DNA of 64,000 bases. Origin: Mongoliitalea daihaiensis (GTDB lineage Bacteria > Bacteroidota > Bacteroidia > Cytophagales > Cyclobacteriaceae). The notes under the pieces are model-generated. The model did not search any database. It saw only the letters and a list, made by a program, of their open reading frames with translations, and was not told where the DNA came from. Made by a program: the position numbers and the translations under genes. Below, piece after piece: positions 1 to 9,431 of this stretch. The stretch lies in contig NZ_CP063779.1 in the NCBI RefSeq assembly GCF_021596945.1, positions 1,773,592-1,837,591 of the forward strand, given 5' to 3'. The number at the start of each line of letters is the position of its first letter. Position 1 is the stretch's first letter.

Positions 1-3000
1 TCCGGGAAACTTATTTCCAATAATAACTTCATAGTAAAGCCAGAGGGATTTACCATTCCTTACAATGCGGAAAAAGTCCATGGAATTTCAACTGCCCGTG
101 CAACCAAGGAGGGACATGACTTGAAGGATGTCTTGGCTATTTTTCAAAAAGATATAGATCAAGCCAAGTACTTGGTAGGCCATAATGTTGGCTTTGATAT
201 CATGGTAGTCGGCGCAGAAATGCTCCGGAAGCAAGTGGTTATGAAGCTTCGAGAAAAAAAGGAGTTGGATACCAAAGATTTATCTACCAATTTTTGTGCT
301 ATACCTGGGGGTAAAGGGGGGAAGTATAAGTGGCCTACACTGACCGAATTACATCAAAAATTATTTGGAGTAGGCTTTGGAGATGCGCATGATGCAGCCT
401 ATGATGTAGACGCTACAGCCAAGTGTTTCTTTGGATTAATTACGCAGCAAGTCATTGCGCCTGAACAAGGGCTTAAATCTTCTGAGGTTGTCTATCAACC
501 ACCCAAGTTGGCAGAAGCCAATTTTGCAGCTGTCAAAGATGAAACCAAAGCTGCTGCCAAAGAAATTCTTCAAGCAGCTAGGAAGGCGGATATCACGGAT
601 ATGGAGGATATGCCCTTCACTCACCTGCATGTACATACCCAATTTTCTGTGTTGCAAGCTACTTCCGAAATCCCCACGTTGATTGCCCAAGCAAAAGCTA
701 TGGGGATGCAGGCCTTGGCCATGACCGACCATGGGAATATGATGGGAGCCTTCAACTTTGTGAAGGAAGCTTTTGCCAAAGAAATCAAACCGATCATTGG
801 TTGTGAATTTAATTTGACCAAGGACCGAAGAAATAAGAGTCAGAAAGATGATGGCTTTCAGACAGTACTTTTAGCTAAAAATAAGGCAGGCTATCACAAC
901 CTCGCCAAGCTAGCTTCCTACGCAAATATCCAAGGATTTTATTATGTGCCGAGAATAGATCGGGATGTATTGATTGAATACAAAGGAGATTTGATTGCTA
1001 CTACGGGAGGGCTTTGGGGCGAAATCCCCTATTTAATTTTGAATGTGGGAGAGACACAAGCTGAAGAAGCATTCATTTGGTGGAAAGAGCAGTTTGGTGA
1101 TGATTTTTATGTAGAATTGAATAGGCATGGCGTCCCTGAGGAAGAAAAAGTTAATGAAGTTTTATTACAGTTTGCTCAGAAGTATGGGGTAAAGTATTTT
1201 GCTGCAAACAATACGTATTACAATCAAAAAAATGATGCCAAAGCGCATGATATTTTATTGTGCGTAAAGGATGGGGAACTCGTCGAAAAGCCTAAAAAAT
1301 ACGTAGGCAAGCGTGGTCGGGAGTTTCGTTATGGTTTTCCAAACGATGAATTCTACTTGAAGAGCCCGGAGGAAATGAAAGCCTTGTTTGCTGACCTTCC
1401 TGAAGCGATTGCCTGTACCCAAGAAATTGTCGATAAAATCGAGCCATATAAACTTCAACGCGATGTTTTGCTTCCTAAGTTTGATATCCCTGATGAATTC
1501 AAGGACCCCCAAGATGAAGTTGATGGAGGAAAACGTGGAGAAAATGCTTATCTGAGATATTTGACTTATGAAGGTGCTAAGCGTCGTTATCCGGTTATCA
1601 CGGATGAAATCAAAGAGCGTTTAGACTTTGAATTGGCAACCATTGAAAACACGGGCTATCCAGGCTACTTTTTGATTGTGCAGGACTTCACAGCAGCTGC
1701 GAGAAAAATGGGGGTATCGGTAGGCCCAGGAAGGGGTTCTGCCGCTGGTTCTGCCGTAGCTTATTGCACGGCTATCACCAATGTAGATCCAATTGCCTAC
1801 GACCTCCTTTTTGAGCGTTTTCTGAATCCGGACAGGGTTTCTCTACCCGATATTGATATTGACTTTGATGATGAAGGTCGCCAAAAGGTCATCGATTATG
1901 TCATCAACAAATATGGAGCGAATCAAGTAGCCCAAATCATCACCTACGGCACCATGGCTGCCAAATCAGCTATTCGGGATACGGCGAGAGTTCTAAACCT
2001 TTCCTTGCCTGAAGCCGATAAATTGGCCAAGTTGGTGCCTGATATCAAATTGAAAGCACTTTTTGATCTGAGTAAAGACAGAGCAAAGCTATCGGACAAA
2101 TTGAAGGGAAATGGGGAGGATATTTCGAAGGCTGATGAGTTGATCCGCATCTCCAAAGGGACGGATGAACTCTCTAAAACGATCAATCAGGCAAGAGTTT
2201 TGGAAGGCTCTGTCAGAAATACGGGAATCCATGCTTGTGGTGTAATTATCACACCTGCTGATATTACTAACTACGTTCCAGTAGCTTTAGCAAAGGATTC
2301 GGACATGGTATGTACCCAATTTGACAACTCTGTCGTGGAGAGCGCTGGTTTGCTGAAAATGGACTTTTTGGGTTTGAAGACCTTGACGCTTATCAAAGAT
2401 GCCTGTAGAATTGTCAAAGAGCGTCATGGAATCGAGTTGGATCCGGATGAATTCCCTATTGATGATGTCAAAACATATGAGCTCTTCCAACGTGGTGAAA
2501 CCGTAGGTATCTTCCAGTACGAATCCCCTGGTATGCAGAAATACATGCGGGAGTTGAAGCCTACAGTTTTTGCAGATTTGATTGCTATGAACGCACTTTA
2601 TCGACCAGGACCATTGGAGTATATTCCTTCATTTATCAAGCGTAAGCATGGACAGGAACCGATCACCTACGATTTGGATGACATGCAGGAGTATTTGGAG
2701 GAAACCTATGGGATTACAGTTTACCAAGAGCAGGTAATGTTGCTGTCCCAGAAGTTGGCAGGCTTTACCAAAGGTGAGGCCGATGTCCTGCGTAAGGCTA
2801 TGGGTAAGAAGCAGAAGGATGTCTTGGATAAAATGAAACCCAAATTTGTCGAGCAGGCTTCTTCCAAAGGTCATGATGCTAAACGATTGGAGAAAATATG
2901 GAAAGACTGGGAGGCTTTTGCATCCTATGCATTTAACAAATCCCATTCTACCTGTTACGCTTGGATAGCCTATCAGACAGCTTATCTGAAAGCTCATTAC

Positions 3001-4170
3001 CCAGCGGAGTACATGGCGTCTGTATTGAGCAACAACATGAATGACTTGACTCAGGTCACCTTCTTTATGGAGGAATGTAAGCGCATGGGGATTGCTGTAT
3101 TGGGTCCCGATGTAAATGAATCCAAATCAGGGTTTACTGTAAATAAAGATGGGCAGATTCGATTTGGTATGGCAGCTATCAAGGGTGTTGGTTCTGCTGC
3201 GGTAGACGCTATTGTAGAGGAAAGGGAAGCCAAAGGAAGGTATAGCAATATCTTTGAGTTTTGTAAGCGGGTCAATTCCCGTGCATTGAATAAAAAAACC
3301 TTGGAATCTTTGGCCATGGCAGGAAGCTTTGATTGCTTTCCTCAGCATCATAGAAGACAGTATTTGGAAGCTCCTGACGGAGAACTTCCGCTTTTAGAAA
3401 AAGCTGTTAAGTATGCCCAAAAGGTACAACAAGAAGCAGACAGTGCCCAAGTAAGCTTATTTGGTGGAGGTGGAGGCATGGAAGTACCACTTCCCTCGGT
3501 ACCAACCATGGAACCGTTCAGCCAATTGCAGCAATTGAATATAGAAAAAGAGGTGGTTGGTCTATTTATTACGGGTCATCCATTGGATCAGTTCAAAGTA
3601 GAGATTGAATCCTTTACCAATACCAGCTTACCAGAATTTACGGACATCGATGGGCTGCGTAAAAAAGGCGATATCAAAACCGCTGGCATGGTTACTTCCT
3701 TCGCACATCGGACCACCAAGACGGGTAAGCCTTTTGGCACCTTGACTTTGGAAGATTATTCTGGAGGGCATACCTTCTTTATTTTTGGCGATGACTATGT
3801 GAAGTTTAAAGAATACTTCATGAACGGTTGGTTCCTGTTTATCACGGGAGGAGTTTTCCAAAGCAAATGGAAGGAAAATGAATACGAGTTTAAGATTGGC
3901 ACGATGGCCTTGCTCAGTGAGGTGAGGGGTAAAATGGTCAAAGGGCTTCGGATCAATATTGACTTGGATGATTTGACCTATGATTTGATGGAAAAATTAG
4001 AGTCCATTACCAGTAAGTATAAAGGAGATGCTAAGCTGCATATCAATGTCATTGATTCAAAGGAGAATATTACCTTGGATTTGGTGTCTAAAAATTTCCG
4101 GGTAGATCCATCCAATGAAATGATCAAAGATCTGGGGCAGATTCCTGAGGTAGTGTATCAGATTTTATAA
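1..4170 (+). CDS. dnaE: DNA polymerase III alpha subunit with N-terminal exonuclease domain (5' partial)
   Basis: Main replicative DNA polymerase. The frame is open from base 1 to the stop at 4168-4170 (1389 residues visible), so the true start lies outside the window. Domains in order: the C-terminal part of a DEDDh proofreading exonuclease (HNVGFD near residue 58, HDAAYDVDA near 130); a PHP domain with intact metal ligands (HLHVH near 208, TDHGN, GCEF); the DnaE palm with GPGRGSAAGS near 573 and the catalytic PDIDIDFDD near 616-624; the third palm Asp in KMDFLGL; and a C-terminal OB fold near 1220-1300. Fusion of exonuclease and polymerase in one chain is usual in Cytophagales, where it takes the place of a separate DnaQ. 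No terminator is visible before trxA, 114 bp downstream. Confidence 0.96.
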   Translation, partial: SGKLISNNNFIVKPEGFTIPYNAEKVHGISTARATKEGHDLKDVLAIFQKDIDQAKYLVGHNVGFDIMVVGAEMLRKQVVMKLREKKELDTKDLSTNFCAIPGGKGGKYKWPTLTELHQKLFGVGFGDAHDAAYDVDATAKCFFGLITQQVIAPEQGLKSSEVVYQPPKLAEANFAAVKDETKAAAKEILQAARKADITDMEDMPFTHLHVHTQFSVLQATSEIPTLIAQAKAMGMQALAMTDHGNMMGAFNFVKEAFAKEIKPIIGCEFNLTKDRRNKSQKDDGFQTVLLAKNKAGYHNLAKLASYANIQGFYYVPRIDRDVLIEYKGDLIATTGGLWGEIPYLILNVGETQAEEAFIWWKEQFGDDFYVELNRHGVPEEEKVNEVLLQFAQKYGVKYFAANNTYYNQKNDAKAHDILLCVKDGELVEKPKKYVGKRGREFRYGFPNDEFYLKSPEEMKALFADLPEAIACTQEIVDKIEPYKLQRDVLLPKFDIPDEFKDPQDEVDGGKRGENAYLRYLTYEGAKRRYPVITDEIKERLDFELATIENTGYPGYFLIVQDFTAAARKMGVSVGPGRGSAAGSAVAYCTAITNVDPIAYDLLFERFLNPDRVSLPDIDIDFDDEGRQKVIDYVINKYGANQVAQIITYGTMAAKSAIRDTARVLNLSLPEADKLAKLVPDIKLKALFDLSKDRAKLSDKLKGNGEDISKADELIRISKGTDELSKTINQARVLEGSVRNTGIHACGVIITPADITNYVPVALAKDSDMVCTQFDNSVVESAGLLKMDFLGLKTLTLIKDACRIVKERHGIELDPDEFPIDDVKTYELFQRGETVGIFQYESPGMQKYMRELKPTVFADLIAMNALYRPGPLEYIPSFIKRKHGQEPITYDLDDMQEYLEETYGITVYQEQVMLLSQKLAGFTKGEADVLRKAMGKKQKDVLDKMKPKFVEQASSKGHDAKRLEKIWKDWEAFASYAFNKSHSTCYAWIAYQTAYLKAHYPAEYMASVLSNNMNDLTQVTFFMEECKRMGIAVLGPDVNESKSGFTVNKDGQIRFGMAAIKGVGSAAVDAIVEEREAKGRYSNIFEFCKRVNSRALNKKTLESLAMAGSFDCFPQHHRRQYLEAPDGELPLLEKAVKYAQKVQQEADSAQVSLFGGGGGMEVPLPSVPTMEPFSQLQQLNIEKEVVGLFITGHPLDQFKVEIESFTNTSLPEFTDIDGLRKKGDIKTAGMVTSFAHRTTKTGKPFGTLTLEDYSGGHTFFIFGDDYVKFKEYFMNGWFLFITGGVFQSKWKENEYEFKIGTMALLSEVRGKMVKGLRINIDLDDLTYDLMEKLESITSKYKGDAKLHINVIDSKENITLDLVSKNFRVDPSNEMIKDLGQIPEVVYQIL

Positions 4171-4202
4171 TCACGCATTCGGACCAAAAAAAGAGGGATA
4201 CA

Positions 4203-4210
4203 TAAATTTG
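4203..4210 (+). promoter_or_regulatory. Candidate trxA promoter, -7 box
   Basis: TAAATTTG fits the Bacteroidota -7 consensus TAnnTTTG. It lies 74 bp before the trxA start in the dnaE-trxA gap. No convincing TTG -33 box was seen about 20 bp upstream, so this rests on one motif. Confidence 0.35.
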
Positions 4211-4284
4211 GAATGAACTTATTTTAAGTGAATTGAATTTATAAGTATATTCGAAAATCGAAGTAAAATTAAAAGACATAGATA

Positions 4285-4605
4285 ATGGCAAAAGCAATCG
4301 AAATTACTGATGCAAACTTTGAAGAAGTATTAAAATCAGATAAACCAGTGCTAGTAGATTTTTGGGCTGAGTGGTGCGGTCCATGTAAAATGATCGGTCC
4401 AATCGTAGAAGAATTGGCCGGTGATTATGAAGGCAAAGCGGTGATTGGAAAAGTGGACGTGGATGCAAATCCAGCTGTTGCTTCTGCTTTGGGCATCAGA
4501 AGTATTCCTACTTTGATGTTCTTCAAAAATGGAGAATTGGTAGACAAACAAGTGGGTGCAGTTCCAAAGGCTGTTTTATCTCAAAAATTAGACGCTCAAC
4601 TATAA
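4285..4605 (+). CDS. trxA: Thioredoxin
   Basis: Small cytoplasmic disulfide reductase that passes electrons from thioredoxin reductase to target proteins. The 106-residue chain is the normal family length. The redox site [10 protein letters not shown] has cysteines at 31 and 34, and the cis-proline loop [10 protein letters not shown] is intact. There is no signal peptide. It is probably transcribed on its own: a candidate promoter lies in the gap after dnaE and a strong hairpin terminator follows. It is convergent with chrA. Function is clear from sequence; the start is the ATG giving the standard thioredoxin N terminus. Confidence 0.97.
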   Translation: MAKAIEITDANFEEVLKSDKPVLVDFWAEWCGPCKMIGPIVEELAGDYEGKAVIGKVDVDANPAVASALGIRSIPTLMFFKNGELVDKQVGAVPKAVLSQKLDAQL

Positions 4606-4629
4606 TCAGTATATAGTTTAGATTTTAAG

Positions 4630-4659
4630 CCACCGAAACCTGTTTCGGTGGTTTTTTTT
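4630..4659 (+). terminator. Intrinsic terminator after trxA
   Basis: A 9-bp perfect stem (CCACCGAAA / TTTCGGTGG) with a 4-nt loop is followed by eight T residues. It ends one base before the stop codon of the convergent chrA. Confidence 0.9.
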
Positions 4660-4660
4660 A

Positions 4661-5857
4661 TCAAAATATCCAGTTGTAGGTGATACCTGCTACTAGACCT
4701 ATGATTATGATCAAAGGAGAACTTAACTTGGTGAATTGTAGCAAAAGATAGGTGCTAAAGATTGCTAGTATATTGAAAAGATTGGCATCCAATGGTTCGA
4801 AAAGTAAGTAGGCTGCTGCTATTAACATCCCACAACTCACGGCATTGATCCCTTCCAAGGCGGCCCTTACAGGTCGATATTTTTTTAACTGATCCCAAAA
4901 GCGGATGACAAAGAAGATTAGGAATGTACCGGGTAGAAAGATTCCTGCAGCGGCAATAAATCCTCCTGTAAGTAATCCTGGAAGGCCATATTCTCGCATG
5001 GATAGTGCTCCTACATATGAACTTATGCTAAAAGTTGGTCCTGGTATACCTTGGGAAATTCCATATCCTGTCAAAAACTCTTGAGAGCTGAGGAATTTTT
5101 TGAACTCTACAAATTCTGTGTAAAGGTAGGGTACCAATACTTGCCCACCCCCAAAAATCAGTGAGCCATTACGATAGAAATTTTCAAATAAAAGGATGGA
5201 TTGATTTTTGGTAATTGCACCCAGAACTGCGGCAAAGACCAAAACGCCACCCCACAGAAAGAAATTTGACCAGTTGATTTGTAATTTTTTATCGCCTTCT
5301 TCCCTTGGCTGTTCCTTAAATTTGAGTGAAGTACTGATGCCACCTACCAACAAGAGGAGTGGAAATAAATAGGGAGAGTTGTAAAAGAAAGAAACAAATG
5401 CAGAAAACATCATGAGAACAGTAGCCTCAGAAGTCTTTACCATTTTAAAAATGGTTTTTTGCGCAGCATAGATAATGAAACCAATCGCCATGGGCTGGAT
5501 GAACTTCGCAAAGTTCAGCGCTCCAGGTGTATTTTCCTGCAAAAAATCAATTAAGAACGCAGCAGTGATCATTAATAAAGTCGCTGGTAGAATCCAGACC
5601 ACGAGAGAAAGATAGGCTAAATTGGGGCCTCCTATTCTGTATCCAATGGCAGAGATGGTCTGAGTGGATGTTGGTCCTGGCAGAATCTGGCATAATGCAT
5701 TCAGTTCCCATAATTCCTCTTCTTTGATATACCCCCTTTTTTTGACCATCAAATCAAGCACCATAGCCAAAAAAGCCTGTGGGCCACCAAAGGCCGTTAC
5801 GGAAAGTAGCAATACATCCTGTAGATAAAGGTAATACCGTACTTTCCGTACCGACAT
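4661..5857 (-). CDS. chrA: ChrA-family (CHR) transporter
   Basis: Integral inner-membrane protein of the chromate ion transporter family, 398 residues, the length of the two-domain (long) CHR proteins. Each half carries the family signature: FGGP near residue 23 and LPGPT near 59 in the N half; FGGGQ and IPGPTFS in the C half. About ten hydrophobic segments are visible. Members that export chromate confer resistance, but many homologues have no tested substrate, so the ion is inferred. It starts 5 bp after the stop of the upstream dioxygenase gene, so the two are probably co-transcribed. Confidence 0.88.
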   Translation of the reverse strand: MSVRKVRYYLYLQDVLLLSVTAFGGPQAFLAMVLDLMVKKRGYIKEEELWELNALCQILPGPTSTQTISAIGYRIGGPNLAYLSLVVWILPATLLMITAAFLIDFLQENTPGALNFAKFIQPMAIGFIIYAAQKTIFKMVKTSEATVLMMFSAFVSFFYNSPYLFPLLLLVGGISTSLKFKEQPREEGDKKLQINWSNFFLWGGVLVFAAVLGAITKNQSILLFENFYRNGSLIFGGGQVLVPYLYTEFVEFKKFLSSQEFLTGYGISQGIPGPTFSISSYVGALSMREYGLPGLLTGGFIAAAGIFLPGTFLIFFVIRFWDQLKKYRPVRAALEGINAVSCGMLIAAAYLLFEPLDANLFNILAIFSTYLLLQFTKLSSPLIIIIGLVAGITYNWIF

Positions 5858-5862
5858 GGGAA

Positions 5863-6843
5863 TTATTTTTTAAGTCCTAACTCCCGTAGACGCTCTTCGA
5901 GGAATTCTCCTGCAGTAGCATCTGTAAATTGTTTTGGATTATGTTCATCCACACAGCTTTCTAAGCAGGTAAGATCCATTTCAGATCTTGGATGCATAAA
6001 GAAAGGGATCGAGTATCTGCTCGTGTGCATCATTTCTCTTGGAGGATTTACTACTCGGTGAATGGTGGATTTCAGTTTTTTGTTGGTCAATCGCTCCAAC
6101 ATATCCCCGACATTCACTACCAACTGATCTGGCAGAGCAGTGATAGGAATCCACTTGCCATCTCTTCTCAATACTTGTAGACCATCAGCAGAAGCACCCA
6201 TTAGCAAGGTGATCAAGTTGATGTCTCCATGTTCTGCTGCTCGAACCGCATCCGCTGGAACTTCATCAGGATTTTCGATTGGGAAGTAGTGGATTTGCCT
6301 TAAGATGGAGTTACCATAAGCAACTTTGTCTTCAAAGTATTCTTCATCCAGTCCTAGGTTTAGTGCAATGGCCCTCAGCATATTTTTGCCAGCTTCCTCC
6401 AATGTTTTGTAGATTTCTAAGGCTACTTCTTTAAACTCTGGAAGTTCTTCTGGCCAGATATTGGCTGGGTATTCCGCCTTGATCGGGTCAGTATCAGGGA
6501 TCTTTGACAGCTCCTGTCCTACGTGATAAAATTCTTTCAAGTCCCCGGTATTTCTACCTTTTGCATGCTCTTTTCCCTTGCCCGTATATCCTCTCTGAAA
6601 ACCAATTTCTGGTTTCTCATGCTTGGCTTTTACATCGTCTGGAAGGCTGAAATATTGCTTGATTACGGCATACAAACGATCCTGCAATTCTTTGTTTAGA
6701 CCGTGCCCTTTGATTGCTACGAAACCAATGTTTTGATAAGCATCGCCAAGTTTGTTAACAAAGGCAGCTTTTTTTTCGGCATCTCCCGAAGTGAAATCAG
6801 CTAAATCCAACGATGGGATTTCATCATATAAAATCTCTGTCAT
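5863..6843 (-). CDS. 2-oxoglutarate/Fe(II)-dependent oxygenase, isopenicillin N synthase family
   Basis: Cytoplasmic non-haem iron oxygenase of 326 residues. An N-terminal DIOX_N-like region (IPSLDLADF, GFVAIKGHGL) precedes the double-stranded beta-helix. The iron ligands are visible as H205 and D207 in EHGDINL and H262 in STIHRVVNP, and the 2-oxoglutarate carboxylate motif RxS is R276/S278 in SRYSIPFF. These residues predict an active enzyme, but the family covers many oxidations and the substrate cannot be read from sequence. It is the first gene of a pair with chrA (5 bp gap). The upstream gap of 160 bp should hold the promoter; no clear box was picked out. Confidence 0.88.
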   Translation of the reverse strand: MTEILYDEIPSLDLADFTSGDAEKKAAFVNKLGDAYQNIGFVAIKGHGLNKELQDRLYAVIKQYFSLPDDVKAKHEKPEIGFQRGYTGKGKEHAKGRNTGDLKEFYHVGQELSKIPDTDPIKAEYPANIWPEELPEFKEVALEIYKTLEEAGKNMLRAIALNLGLDEEYFEDKVAYGNSILRQIHYFPIENPDEVPADAVRAAEHGDINLITLLMGASADGLQVLRRDGKWIPITALPDQLVVNVGDMLERLTNKKLKSTIHRVVNPPREMMHTSRYSIPFFMHPRSEMDLTCLESCVDEHNPKQFTDATAGEFLEERLRELGLKK

Positions 6844-7003
6844 ATTTTAGGTTATATTTACTTTTGCAAGTTACAAGTTTTTGCAATAAAAGTAAGTGAT
6901 CGAATAGCTTAAGCTAAGCCCTCTACATATATCAAGGGTAAGCAATAGCAAAAAATCAATGTATGGCAGTAACTAAGTACGGCAAGAATTTAAAATTATA
7001 CAT

Positions 7004-7768
7004 ATGAAAAAGGTCAGTATCTTCATTTTATTCATTTTTAGCATTTGGATAATTTCCTGTAATTCCTCGAGTAAAAAAACAGAAGAGGAAATAGTTGCCC
7101 TAGAGACAGATGAGGTAGAAAAGTCAATTCCTGAAATCAGTTTATTTTCTTTTGAAGAAAAAAATGAATACCCTGACGCCATACTTGAAATGTATTCTCC
7201 TCTTGGAAATCAAGTGTTTCGACCAGGGAAGGTGCCTTTTGAATTTAATATCAAAAATTTCCCTTTTGAGGGTGGAATCGGAGGCTTTCAGTTGAAAATG
7301 ATTTTAAATGGATCAGATCCAGTGGGATATAATTCACCTATTTTTCAACGAGAACTGAAAGAGGGTACTTACCGTGCAGTTGCTTACTTGATAGATTCTG
7401 AAGGATTGGCATTGAAGTCATTTGGAAATTATGTTGACAGGGATTTTAGAGTTGGGGACACAAGACCGTTTCCTTATCAAGCCGAGCCTTACATTGCTCT
7501 CAATCTCCCGAACAATAATCAAGAGTATCAAGAAGGTGAAGCGGTGACAATAGATTTTTTACTTTTAGGTGGAGAAATAGACTTAGATAAGTTAAAGGTA
7601 CGTATTGAGCTAAATGAGCTACAATATGAAGTAGAAGAGGTTAACCCTGTACGTGTGTTAAATTTACCGAAGGGCGAATATCAGTTGTCTGTTGTCCTTT
7701 TAAAACAGGATGGGAGAGAACTTGATGGACCTTTTTCTATGGTTAGGAAATCAATTGTTATTCGGTAA
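7004..7768 (+). CDS. Lipoprotein of unknown function
   Basis: A 254-residue protein beginning with a lipoprotein signal (MKKVSIFILFIFSIWIISC, lipobox IISC), so it should be lipidated at Cys19 and face the periplasm or outer membrane. An acidic linker (KKTEEEIVALE) follows. The rest reads as beta-rich with two similar stretches about 100 residues apart (LEMYSPLGNQVFRPGKVPFEFNI and YIALNLPNNNQEYQEGEAVTIDF), suggesting two Ig-like or YtkA-like modules. I do not recognise a named family. The last 18 bp overlap the 3' end of the convergent serine hydrolase gene. Confidence 0.8.
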   Translation: MKKVSIFILFIFSIWIISCNSSSKKTEEEIVALETDEVEKSIPEISLFSFEEKNEYPDAILEMYSPLGNQVFRPGKVPFEFNIKNFPFEGGIGGFQLKMILNGSDPVGYNSPIFQRELKEGTYRAVAYLIDSEGLALKSFGNYVDRDFRVGDTRPFPYQAEPYIALNLPNNNQEYQEGEAVTIDFLLLGGEIDLDKLKVRIELNELQYEVEEVNPVRVLNLPKGEYQLSVVLLKQDGRELDGPFSMVRKSIVIR

Positions 7769-8617
7769 TGTCGGAGGATTGAAATTTCTCATGTTTTCTT
7801 CCAAAAGTAGTGAAAGGGTTCGAATGATTGTTTCGGCTTGATCAATGTCATCGAAGCCTTCCACTGTGATGGCAAGTATCATAATGGAGTTTTCGGATTG
7901 AACGATAGCCGCGTCACCTCGGATGTAATCTAAGGTGCCTGTTTTGTTATAGGTAGTGTAATTGGGAAGTGCTGCGGCTATTAGGCTTTTATCTTCACAG
8001 CCCTGGAGTAATCTTAAAAATATTGCTTTTGAATGCTCACTCAAGAGTTCTCCTTTCCATACTTTTTCCAAAAGTTGCACAAGGTTTTGGACAGTTGTGT
8101 AGTTTTGACGCCCAGCTTCAATTGCTTCAAAATCCATCATAAGCCTATTCAATGAAGTTTGCTTAATACCCCATCGCTCTATGCTTTCATTGATCAGTGG
8201 CATACCCAAATAGTTGATCAATATATTGGTAGCGGTATTGTCCGAAGTACGAATCATCTCATGAAGTAGCTTTTCCATTGATAACTGCTGTCCGGCTCCA
8301 TCAAACTGCAATTCACCTGCACCACCAACGATTTCTTTTTCTTGGATAATATGTACTTGATCAAGATCCAAAAGACCAGCATCTACTTGTTCCAAGAAAG
8401 CTATTAGGATAGGTATTTTGATGAGACTTGCTGCAGGTATTTGCTTGGATCCCTCATGGTTTATGGAATTGTAAGGAGGGGATTGATTTCTGATATGGTA
8501 GCTTACGTTAATTGTTGGAGGTAAACTTAGGGTGTACTTGTAACTTGTTGATTGCGCTATTCCGGAAAAATAAATAGGGAAAAGTACAAGTGATAGTAGA
8601 ATTCGTCGTATTTTCAT
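7751..8617 (-). CDS. Class A beta-lactamase-like serine hydrolase
   Basis: Exported 288-residue serine hydrolase with a signal peptide ending near FSGIAQS. The penicillin-binding fold motifs are in order: SLIK (S64-K67), SDN (S125-N127) and KTG (K225-G227). In true class A enzymes the omega loop carries the deacylating Glu166 in an ExxLN motif. Here the matching stretch reads RLMMDFEAIEAGRQN, with no Glu at that place. That form is common in the wider beta-lactamase2 family and argues for a peptidase or poor lactamase rather than a resistance enzyme. It is convergent with the lipoprotein gene. The family is sure; the substrate is not. Confidence 0.85.
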   Translation of the reverse strand: MKIRRILLSLVLFPIYFSGIAQSTSYKYTLSLPPTINVSYHIRNQSPPYNSINHEGSKQIPAASLIKIPILIAFLEQVDAGLLDLDQVHIIQEKEIVGGAGELQFDGAGQQLSMEKLLHEMIRTSDNTATNILINYLGMPLINESIERWGIKQTSLNRLMMDFEAIEAGRQNYTTVQNLVQLLEKVWKGELLSEHSKAIFLRLLQGCEDKSLIAAALPNYTTYNKTGTLDYIRGDAAIVQSENSIMILAITVEGFDDIDQAETIIRTLSLLLEENMRNFNPPTLPNNN

Positions 8618-8771
8618 AAGGGTGCGTCAGTAGTTTTTATCTAAAATTAGATTAAAACTTTAAATTATTTTGATTAAATGATTATAAAAAGGCATATTTA
8701 TTGTTAATCTGCATGCCGAAGAATCTAAATGGTTCGTTGGTGTAATCACAGACAAGAAAACTAAGTAAAAA

Positions 8772-9368
8772 ATGAAAAACATGTTTTTAATTGGGGTGCT
8801 CCTCAGCCTATGTTTGATAGTGTCCGTCCAGGCCCAGGAGGAACAGCCAGCAGGGTCCTTGACATCCGGAACTATTGCCAGTCAATTTGAGTATTTAAAT
8901 AGTATTTCTAATAACTATCAAGAATATAAAGTTGTAAAAAAAACCCATTTGGATCAATTAAGATCAAATGTAGTCGATTCTTTGAAGGTCTTTCAGGTAG
9001 AACTCGGTACGCAAAAAGAGGAAATTAGGTCGCAGCAGGCCCAATTAGCAGAAGTTAATAGGGATTTGCTTGCTTTGAAAGATAGCCTTCAGGAAGCAGA
9101 AGAATCAAGAGATAATTTTAGCTTTTTTAATATCCCTATTCACAAATCTGCTTACAATACGTTGGTTTGGAGTATTATTGGAGGTTTGTCCATAGCACTG
9201 ACCTTTTTTTTGTTTAAGTTTTTTCAAAGTCACCGTGTCGTACAAAAAGCCAAAAGGGATTTGGAAGAAACGATGGAAGAGTTTGAGCAACATCGAAGAA
9301 ACACTTTGGAGCGAGAGCGGAAGCTGAAGCGAGAACTGGTCGATGCTTTAAATAAAAACTCTGCATAA
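8772..9368 (+). CDS. Exported coiled-coil protein with one membrane anchor, unknown function
   Basis: A 198-residue protein with a signal peptide (cleavage near SVQAQEE). It has a long charged helical region with heptad-like spacing (residues 60-115), a single membrane segment (LVWSIIGGLSIALTFFLFKFF, about 133-153) and a second basic coiled coil to the end (residues 155-195). Related Bacteroidota proteins often carry a tRNA (guanine-N1)-methyltransferase label in databases (from memory), but nothing here resembles a SPOUT methyltransferase. The shape suggests an envelope scaffold or a partner of a membrane complex. A terminator follows at once, so it is a single-gene unit. Confidence 0.8.
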   Translation: MKNMFLIGVLLSLCLIVSVQAQEEQPAGSLTSGTIASQFEYLNSISNNYQEYKVVKKTHLDQLRSNVVDSLKVFQVELGTQKEEIRSQQAQLAEVNRDLLALKDSLQEAEESRDNFSFFNIPIHKSAYNTLVWSIIGGLSIALTFFLFKFFQSHRVVQKAKRDLEETMEEFEQHRRNTLERERKLKRELVDALNKNSA

Positions 9369-9393
9369 TTCATGCAAAATTGCATAATTTAAG

Positions 9394-9419
9394 CCCAGAT
9401 AAATTATCTGGGTTTTTTT
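9394..9419 (+). terminator. Intrinsic terminator
   Basis: An 8-bp perfect stem (CCCAGATA / TATCTGGG) with a 3-nt loop is followed by seven T residues. It separates the coiled-coil protein gene from the LOG-family gene that starts 13 bp later. Confidence 0.85.
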
Positions 9420-9431
9420 ATAAGTGAGTTG

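Noticed and set aside
7751-8617. Calling the serine hydrolase an antibiotic-resistance beta-lactamase
   Set aside because: The omega-loop glutamate motif is missing, so only the fold family is supported.
8772-9368. tRNA (guanine-N1)-methyltransferase label often attached to similar proteins
   Set aside because: The sequence has a signal peptide, a membrane helix and coiled coils, and no SPOUT knot motif.
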